A model generated the notes under the pieces. It was not told the origin of the DNA. It saw only the letters and a list, made by a program, of their open reading frames with translations, and did no database searches. Positions 56,716-64,000 of a stretch of DNA of 64,000 bases are shown in pieces. Both the position numbers and the translations under genes were made by a program. The stretch is from Geranomyces variabilis (Eukaryota > Chytridiomycota > Chytridiomycetes > Spizellomycetales > Powellomycetaceae), in NCBI GenBank assembly GCA_027603065.1, contig JADGJP010000015.1, positions 124,001 to 188,000 of the forward strand. The letters are read 5' to 3'. Each line of letters begins with the position of its first letter. Positions within the stretch are counted from its first letter, which is position 1.

Positions 56716-57757
56716 CTCAGGTGTATAAGAAAAGTAGATAAGATAAGACAGGTTAACTCATGTCAGGCAAATAATGGCATAAGGCACGCTCAATAGTAAC
56801 GATTCTTAACAAGTGAACCATTCAGGAAGACCCTCAGGAACAGACGTGTGCAAGTTGGCCCCAATTCAGAGCGACTACCACGCCAGGGAGAAGCACTGGG
56901 ATCAGTGCGCTGGCCCGAGGCTCCTTCCCGGTTGAGGATTTCAACCCTAACTTGTGCAGTGAACCATTCAGGAAGACCCTCAGGTTCGGACGTGTGCAAG
57001 TGGGCCCCCACTTCGGAGGCGACTACCACGCCAGGGGGGAGCACTACGACTGTTACAAGTCCGAGGCTCCCTCCCGGTTGAAAACAACCCCACTGCTGCA
57101 GTTGCCAAAGTGTACGTTCTTCCGCGCATACCTAGCTCGCATAAAGCCTCTGTGTTTCTGGCTGCGGGTGTTGGCGCTTGCAGGTTCAGCGTGATTTCGA
57201 AGTAGAGATTGAGGAGGTCAACGAATTGGTACCCGCGTTTACGTGCCCATGGCAACGCAAAGGCGTTGACTTCTCACGCGTGAATTGCTCGATTGACCCA
57301 CCAGCAACCATCTTGCGACAGCCTATGGAAGTCCTGGGCCCAGGCCGATATCTTGCCGCAAATCCTGGGCGGTCTTTCGCCGAATATCAATCATTTTCGG
57401 TCGGCTTCCTTTCCTCAGCGTCCCAGAAGGAGGCGAGACTGATTCGGTGTCGCGGCCAACCACTGCGACAGTCGCGCGGGAAGGCTGCGTTGGTGGAATG
57501 AGACGAAGTGATCCATCGTATGACTAACAAAAGAAAGACATATCAGTCCACTGCATCTGGAGCGACCTTTACACGACGCTTTGCTTTCTCAGTGTTTACC
57601 ATAACGGGCTCTGCGTTGGGGGATGTGAGGTTTGAGAAGTGAGATGTGTGGACAAACGCGTGTCGCCTTCAAGTTAGCCTTTTGAGGCACTAGTGGCCAC
57701 GACCGGGTGGAGCATCTTTTCAACACCAACACCCACAGCTCACACACGCACCTAGAT
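56716..57757. other. Interval with tandem duplication, upstream of SHMT
   Basis: About 1.04 kb. It should hold the missing first exon or exons of UMP1 (minus strand) and the SHMT promoter. Half of it is a two-copy tandem duplication (56813-57083). No other coding sequence could be supported. Confidence 0.5.
56813..57083. repeat. Two-copy tandem duplication, 146-bp period
   Basis: GTGAACCATTCAGGAAGACC starts both copies at 56813 and 56959. Further shared blocks are GACGTGTGCAAGT, GCGACTACCACGCCAGGG and the end CCCGGTTGA. The copies differ by scattered substitutions and a deletion near the end of the second. Reading the minus strand gives an open frame with repeated GLPEWF-like phrases, but no family match. 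Confidence 0.8.
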
Positions 57758-59703
57758 ATGCTTCTCCGGAAAACACTCGCCTCTACAGCGGGCATGACTG
57801 CCGCCGCCGCTCGCTTTGCCCGGCCATCCATGGTCTTGTCGCTGGTCAGTTCCATGCGCCAGCTGGACTTGTGTTCGTTCGCCCAACCGAGCGTCTCTAA
57901 AATGCCGCTCTACCTAGGCTGCCGGGACGAGGACCATGGCGAGCACCAGCGGCACCACTGCGCTCAACCAGCCGCTCGAAAAGACAGACCCAGAAGTCGC
58001 CGACATAATCCAGCGCGAAATGCGCCGGCAGCGCGAGAGCGTCGTTTTGATCCCGTCGGAGAACTTTACCTCGCGGGCTGTCATGCAGGCGCTGGGTTCA
58101 GTTATGCAAAACAAGTACAGCGAGGGTTACCCCGGCGCCCGCTACTATGGCGGAAACGAATTTATCGACATGGCGGAGACACTCTGTCAGAAGCGCGCTC
58201 TTGAGGCATTCCACCTCGACCCGGCAAAGTGGGGAGTTAACGTACAGGCCCTATCCGGCGCACCCGCGAATCTCTACGTTTACGCCGCGATTATGAGGCC
58301 ACATGAGCGGTTGATGGGTCTTGACTTGCCGCATGGCGGACAGTGAGTAGCTTTAGGCCCGCCTTGCGACGGGCAGGAGAGGCGATTTTTCTTCCGCAAC
58401 ACTCGTTCTTACACATCCTTTTCTCTTAAAACAAGCTTATCGCACGGCTACCAGACCGACACGAAGAAAATTTCAAACGTCTCATCCTATTTTGAGACAA
58501 TGCCCTACCGCGTTGACGAGTCAACCGGTATTGTCGACTACGACATGCTGCAAAAGACTGCCAGCCTGTACCGCCCCAAAGTGCTTGTAGCAGGCGCGAG
58601 CGCATATGCCCGCAACTGGGACTACGCCCGCATGCGCAAGGTCGCCGACAGCGTCAACGCTTATCTCATGGCTGACATGGCCCACGTGTCGGGTCTTGTT
58701 GCGGCAGGCGTCGTGCCGTCGCCGTTCGAGTATGCCGACATCGTCACGACCACCACCCACAAGTCGCTCCGCGGACCCCGTGGGTCTATGATCTTTTTCC
58801 GCAAGGGCGTGCGAAAGGTCAACAAAAAGGGAGAAGGTGAGCGTCTCTCTCTTAACGTGCGGAAAGCGGTGAAAAATCCCCTCTGACCCCAAACTTTTGC
58901 CCAGAAATCAAATACGATCTCGAGAATCCCATCAACTTCTCTGTGTTCCCAGGCCACCAGGGCGGCCCGCACAACCACACTATCACCGCGCTGGCTGTCG
59001 CGCTCAAGCAAGCGCAGACGCCCGAGTTTAAGCAGTACCAGGAGCAGGTTATCCAAAACGCCAAGCAGTTTGAAAAGAGTTTCAGCAAGTTGGGCTACGA
59101 CATGGTGTCGGGTGGCACGGACACGCATCTGCTGCTCTTGGATTTGAGGAACAAGGTAAGGGGTGTGGCAAAAACCCTTTGTCTTGCAACGGATAACTTG
59201 ACGTTGACGGGGAGACGACTAATTCAATAATGCAATCGGCTATCAGAAAATCGATGGCGCACGCGTAGAGCGCATTCTTGAGCTCATGAACATTGCCACG
59301 AACAAGAACACGGTTCCTGGTGACAAGAGCGCCTTGATTCCCGGTGGACTTCGCATCGGTACGTCATTTCAAACGCTCCGTGGCGAAAAGTGTCCCTGAC
59401 GTCCGTCTTCCTATAACTAATTTTCTTTCTCTCTCACCACCAGGCTCACCCGCAATGACCAGCCGCGGCCTGAAAGAAGCAGACTTTGCACAAATTGCCG
59501 AGTTTCTGCACCGAGGAGTCGAGCTGACACGTAAAGTTGCCGCGAACGTTCCCGGCGGCGGCAAAAAGCTTAAAGATTTCAAGGACCACCTCTCAGAGGG
59601 CGAGTCGGTGCCGGAGCTGAAGGAGCTGAAAAAGGAGGTTGCGGACTTTGCAAGGCAGTTCCCGACAGTCGGGTATGAGGTAGCCGAGATGAAGTATCAG
59701 TAG
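57758..59703 (+). CDS. SHMT: Serine hydroxymethyltransferase, possibly dual-targeted
   Basis: Core exons: 57936-58342, 58436-58836, 58905-59155, 59247-59358 and 59444-59703; from Met at 57936 they give 476 residues. Motifs: [54 protein letters not shown], the PLP lysine in [13 protein letters not shown], and [13 protein letters not shown]. It interconverts serine and glycine with tetrahydrofolate. Upstream, 57758 opens [12 protein letters not shown] and [11 protein letters not shown], an Arg/Ala-rich, acid-free leader typical of mitochondrial targeting. A GT donor in GACTTGTGTTC (intron about 57870-57916 to the AG before GCTGCCGGG) would join it in frame to the core. The mitochondrial and cytosolic forms could then come from one gene; the exact first junction is uncertain. 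Confidence 0.93.
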
Positions 59704-60033
59704 TGAAGCAGAGATGTCGCGGTACAAATATAGAGCATTCATAGGATACACAGAAGGCGATGTGAAATGCATCTCGATTTCATTGCAATAGCTTGATTCA
59801 GATTAATGATAGTGTTCTGTCCATGTGAGTAACGATAGGGTATCAGGAGTGCAAAGCCATGGGCGACCGTCGTTCTACCATCACAGATAGCACAAGAGAG
59901 CGCATTCATCAGCCTGTCGTCACGATGGCTGCGTGGTGCGCGTCAAGGGTGTCCGCCTTACCTAGCAATAATTATGTGTAGCCCAAAACTTGTTTCTCGC
60001 CCGTCCGCGCTCTGTAAAGCGCGATTTCCTCAC
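59704..60033. other. Convergent intergenic interval
   Basis: 330 bp between the 3' ends of SHMT and the NOPCHAP1-like gene; AT-rich near 59790. Nothing recognised. Confidence 0.5.
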
Positions 60034-60909
60034 TCATTGCTCTCCAGAATCTGAATCTTCTGAACTCTCGCCATCCGATTCAGCTCCTGGGGTTCGCGTA
60101 TCTGACACGACCTGGATTAACGGTTTGCTATGCTGTACGTCTGGCGCGTCCGTAGTCATGATGATTTCCCGCTCCATTTCGGGTCTGGGTACTTCGTGGT
60201 CGTCGTCGGTACGCCTTGGCCGGGATCCGTCGGCGGGTATGGGTTGTGTGTCGAACACACCAACACCGAGATTCTAAAAAACAACGAACGACTTGGATTA
60301 ATTGTTGCTCCCGCTGTCGTCCACATTTCCTCTATGTTCTCAGCCTACCATCTCGATGTACTGCTCATCATCCTCGTCAACATTTTCAATATCGACGCGG
60401 TCACGCAAGGCGGAGTCAGCAGCGATGCTGGACTGCAGGTTGGCGTTTGCAGCGGAGAGTTGCGGGAGGAACGCAGCAACCCGGGATAGCACTGCAATTT
60501 TCGTACCAAGAGGAAAGGTTTGAGAGTCAGTTCCTCATCCTGAACCCAAGGTGCTTAAATCTTTTTTTTGGAGATTTTGCATACAAGCAGACGGAGGTTC
60601 TGGTTTGAAGGTTTTTGGGCGTTGGCGGCCCGCTGCCGCCGGAGGTTGTTGCGGGTTGCCCAGGAGCAGGAGGGATGCTGTACAAGCGATCAGGAGTAAG
60701 TTAGCAAGGCCACTTTTCAGTAAACGAACGAGAGCGTGCCCAAAGCGCTATGAACCTAAGTGGAGGGACGCCGGGTCGTCTGCAGGCAGGTCGAGGAACG
60801 TTGTTTGCGGAGGTGGTGCAGGAGCAGATGACCCGGCAACAGTAGTAGCAGTAGCAGCAGAAGCAGCCGATGACTGAACAGCGGACGGTGCTGTTTTGAC
60901 AGAAGACAT
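60034..60909 (-). CDS. NOPCHAP1-like (DUF4598) snoRNP assembly cofactor
   Basis: Exons 60909-60756, 60677-60585, 60491-60349 and 60273-60034, 209 residues. The Ala/Ser-rich N-terminus leads to LLLLGNPQQPP, then the family signature VAAFLPQLSAANANLQ with DIENVDEDDEQYIEM, joined by the last intron to NLGVGVFDTQP. This pattern (FLPQ..AN..L, then DIE.V....QYIEM) is that of C12orf45/NOPCHAP1, which bridges NOP58 and the R2TP chaperone during box C/D snoRNP assembly. The C-terminus is acidic and Ser-rich (SDGESSEDSDSGEQ). The family is short and weakly conserved, so the call rests mainly on the signature around exon 3. Confidence 0.7.
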
Positions 60910-61068
60910 TGGGGACGGTTGGAAGGAATGGAAAGCAGGAAAATCGAGAAAGAACAAAAGGAAAACGCGCGAACTCACAATGCGCCTGTCCTCAAATTTC
61001 TTGCCCCCAAAAAAACTTACATGGTCCAGGCAAGTGCTGACATGAGACTCTTCTGATACGCAAAAAAG

Positions 61069-61074
<6 letters not shown>

Positions 61075-61119
<45 letters not shown>
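61075..61119 (+). repeat. (GA)n microsatellite, 45 bp
   Basis: An uninterrupted GA run in the 259-bp region between the divergent NOPCHAP1-like and RasGEF genes. It may be a GAGA-type promoter element or simple slippage; length is likely polymorphic. Confidence 0.95.
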
Positions 61120-61123
<4 letters not shown>

Positions 61124-61168
61124 GCATGATGAGGTCTGAGGATTGGACCATCAGCTGACATTTTGTTT

Positions 61169-64000
61169 ATGACGGGCCCCGCACAGGACATTGAGCCCTC
61201 CCCAAACACCTTCAGGGCCTTCTCCGTAGCCGTCGTCGGCACGCCAGACTCGCGCATCGCCGAGTTTACTGAGCGGCTGACCGTCGGCCACAGAACCACC
61301 GTTGTGCCTACTACTGCTGGTGTGGAAACTTGTGAGCCGGGAGGGGACAAGCGAATGTCTGGAAGTTTTGACATGGCAGGGTCCTCCCTCCTTGTTTCAT
61401 AGACCAACCGTGGGAAACATACCAACTGTATCTGCGGGATCAGCAGTGCTTTGTCCGCGTGCATGTCGTTAACGAGACTGATGTCCTACATGACGCTGAC
61501 CGGCCCGTACACTTGAGGGTGAGCGAGGATTTCGAGACGCGGAGTAGTGCCCAAATCAGGGCCAGATCTGCGGAAGGATGTTAGCACGGGCGGCTAAAGG
61601 GATCATTCATACTTTGCAGGTTGCGCCGAACGCCGATGGAGTGATCCTGACCTATGACGTTGCTGATCGGGCGTCGTTTCTCGACATGTTGGACCTGCTT
61701 GGTAAGTAAAGGTCTTGCTTGCGCAAGCAGAATGTCGTAGATGCCGATAATCCTAACTCCAAATCATTTTGGAATCACTCAGCGGAGAACCAGACGCCAA
61801 CGGCTCTTCTCGGCTGGAAGATGGACCATAACGCACCACGAGAAGTCGAATACGAGCTCGGTGCCAAATTATCCGGGGTCTTCAATGTCAACTACGCGGA
61901 GGCGTCGTGGGAGTTGGATGAGGCCGCAGCTGGTCTGACGGCAGTGGTCTCAGACATACTCAGGCAGATAATCGCCAAGAACGGTGAGTCTCCGCTTGGA
62001 GCGTCGGTGACGTGATGCCGATGCTTCTTTTTGACCTCTATGACAGATTCGACATCCCATGGCGGTTTGCCGCTGGCCGGCAATGACAGCAAATACGATT
62101 TGCTAAAGACACAGCTGCAGAAGCTTCGGCAATCGTCCCAATCACTTCGTCCGCCGTCGCTCATGTCGCATCGAGAACGAGAACGGCGCACGGAAGACAT
62201 CTCGCCGCGATCTTCGCGCGACCAAGGAGTATACCCCATGCCTCGATTACGAACACCATCATACGACGATCACTCCGAATCAAACAGCAATCATAGCAAG
62301 GGATCCGCGACGGTGGTTCCGTCACCTAGCCACTCCGAATCAACATACCGACCAAACCCAGTCCGAGATAGCTCGGAAACGCGGGGCAGCTCTTCGCCGA
62401 CGCGATCGGCTGGTCGAGGGGACGCGGCGTCGGAGGATGCGTTTTTGACCAGCTATGATGCATTTGCGTCCAAGGACTGGAAGCACATCTCTGCGACGAC
62501 TGACGATAGCAGCTCTAGGTATGTGGTGAAACGAGAGAACTCGTTGTGCGTGGGGGCTTCCCGTAGTTGACGGTATTTGACAGCTTGATATCGCGCAGCA
62601 CTTCTACCGCACGGTTGGGATTCTCGCTGGACGAGCTAATCGAGCGGCTTACTTCGCCGCACGCGCATGGTAAAGTCTCACTGTGCATATCGCAGCCAGC
62701 GATGTCCAGGTGCTTAAAACATTTGGTCACTTCTTGTAGACATGGAATTTGTGAAAGTATTTCTCATGCTGTACCGAAAGTTCATGCGACCTAGCGAGCT
62801 TTTGGATCGGCTGATGGACCGCTTTGACGCAATGGAGGACAAGGAAGACGAGTCGTACACCAGGGGCGGGCCCATCAATGCCGTGCAACTGCGGTAAAAA
62901 ACGGGGTGGTGTTGAGTGTCAGAAGATCTCATATCGGTCGCTGAATCGCGTATTTTTGTAGGATATGCAATGTCCTCATCCACTGGTGCAGCGATTACTG
63001 GTGTGATTTCCATTCGGACATTATGCGCTTCACAATGCAGGTGTTTTTGGAGATCTGCTCTTCGCGGCCAGCGTATGCAGCCATTTGCCAAAAACTCGGA
63101 GGTCTTGTGTTTCGCGAACCGCCATCAGAAACAGAGCGCGAGCTATCTGATTGGGGTCTTTCGGACGGCGACCCCGTCAGACGTTCGGCATCTGATGGCC
63201 ACGTTGCCGACCGCGCAGGACAGTCCGGAGGAAACTCAGCCGGTGGAGATCGCTGGGAAACGGAGGAAGGCCCATCGTCAGCGACATCGTTTTCCGCGCG
63301 TCCCTTTGATCGCCGTTCTGCGACTTCGGCGGCTACAAGCCTCTCGTCCCATTCCGACGGAAACGAGTCTATTACGTTGAATATGAAGGGCGTGGGCCTC
63401 AGCTCGACAAGCATATCGTTTCTTGAGCTTGATAACGAGGACATTGCGCGACAGCTCAACATTTTAGAAGCCGAGATTTTTTCAAGGATCAAGGTGCGGG
63501 CGTTCAACGTCTCTTTTCTGATGCAGGAGTTGGGAGGGCTGACAGGCTCCGTCTCCGCTTTCTTCGTTTAGCCGCGAGACTTGTTGCAGCATATTTGGAG
63601 CAGGACTCATAAAGGACAGCATGCTGCGTCTGTCGCCGCAAGCATCGGGCACTTTAACTTCATCTCTTCGTGGTACGCTCTATTTTAACGCGCCGCATCA
63701 GCTGCGCTTGGTTGCATGAAGACCGATTCCTAAGCGCCCAGTTTTTCCCGTATTATAGGGTCACAACACGCATCCTCGCGCAACGCAAAGTCAAGATTCG
63801 CGCTCAAGTCCTCGGCAAATTCATGAAAATCGCACAGGTTTTGCGCAACAGCAACAACTACAACACGCTCATGGCGGTGCTCGCAGGCATCAACAGCGGC
63901 GCGGTGCTGCGTTTACGCCAGACGCGCAAGTTTTTGCAAGAGCGGCAGTCGTATCGCAATCACCAGGCGTTGGAGAAGCTGATGAGTTCCGACCGGTCGT
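61169..64000 (+). CDS. Ras guanine-nucleotide exchange factor with N-terminal pseudoGTPase domain (3' end cut off)
   Basis: Exons seen: 61169-61331, 61403-61518, 61620-61701, 61783-61983, 62047-62518, 62599-62669, 62740-62893, 62962-63493, 63572-63672, and 63759 to the window end; about 711 residues so far. Residues 15-190 follow a Ras-like fold: strand FSVAVVGT, then QLYLRDQQCFVRVHVV, NADGVILTYDVADRASFLDM, TALLGWKMDHNAPREVE and VFNVNYAEAS. The P-loop GKS, DTAG and NKxD are absent. A Ser/Arg-rich linker (about 200-345) is followed by the RasGEF N-terminal motif (MEFVKVFLMLYRKFMRPSEL, VLIHWCSDYWCDF) and the catalytic Cdc25 domain (KPRDLLQHIW, QRKVKIRAQVLGKFMKIAQV, NYNTLMAVLAGINSGAVLRL). The catalytic half continues beyond the window. 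Confidence 0.9.

Noticed and set aside
56790-57044. Minus-strand open frame in the 146-bp duplication as a separate small gene
   Set aside because: It exists because the repeat unit happens to lack stops; no start context or family match.
60034-60258. Last exon of the NOPCHAP1-like gene as an independent 74-residue protein
   Set aside because: An in-frame acceptor joins it to the conserved QYIEM exon.
1-64000. CRISPR array, rRNA genes, bacterial operons, LTR retroelements or a bacterial contaminant contig
   Set aside because: No regularly spaced direct repeats, no rRNA-like stretch, no paired LTR or polymerase signature seen; introns throughout show a nuclear eukaryotic origin.

Overview
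This looks like nuclear DNA of a fungus, probably an early-diverging zoosporic (chytrid-like) lineage. Evidence: nearly every gene is cut by short GT-AG introns (mostly 45-100 nt), the genes are eukaryotic housekeeping families (Rfc, Rat1, Ndc1, Bcs1, Dcc1, Ump1, Npr2), and there is an HCN-like cyclic-nucleotide channel and a decayed Fanzor (eukaryotic TnpB relative), both known from zoosporic fungi. The lineage call is inference. Exon joins below were found by hand from splice signals, frame continuity and family motifs; each joined gene gives an uninterrupted frame of whole codons (UMP1 lacks its 5' end, the last gene its 3' end).

Layout. 0-6 kb: Fanzor relic, a CSC1/TMEM63 channel, an intronless ThiE/TenI-like protein, and a divergent six-exon dienoyl-CoA isomerase. 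6-13 kb: NPR2, a GPI-type surface protein, an unrecognised protein, and RFC subunit 2/4. 13-24 kb: RAT1/XRN2 (divergent from RFC, with a 5-nt first coding exon), a Dal5-type MFS transporter, an unrecognised 11-exon protein with a polyglycine run, an FtsJ-like methyltransferase and a p24 cargo receptor. 24.5-26.9 kb has no confident gene but holds a TATA box followed by a tandem duplication of about 210 bp carrying splice-like signals. 27-35 kb: a golgin-like coiled coil, WDR74/Nsa1 and nucleoporin NDC1. 35-45 kb: HCN-like channel, BCS1, DCC1, tRNA-Glu(UUC) and RNase H1. 45-52 kb: class I glutamine amidotransferase, mitochondrial thioredoxin, ankyrin-repeat protein and a C2H2 factor. 53-64 kb: ALDH7A1, proteasome chaperone UMP1, SHMT, a NOPCHAP1-like protein and the 5' part of a Ras exchange factor.

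There is no operon logic. Many genes are paired head to head over 65-355 bp (ThiE-like/ECH1, RFC/RAT1, FtsJ/p24, WDR74/NDC1, channel/BCS1, GATase/thioredoxin, NOPCHAP1/RasGEF), suggesting shared promoters. RNH1 and the GATase converge with only 5 bp between stop codons.

Most notable: the Ras exchange factor begins with a Ras-like fold that has lost all recognisable nucleotide-binding motifs (a pseudoGTPase-RasGEF fusion); the HCN-like channel lacks a GYG selectivity filter; the ThiE-like protein resembles the extra domain of proteobacterial MutT fusions and has no intron.
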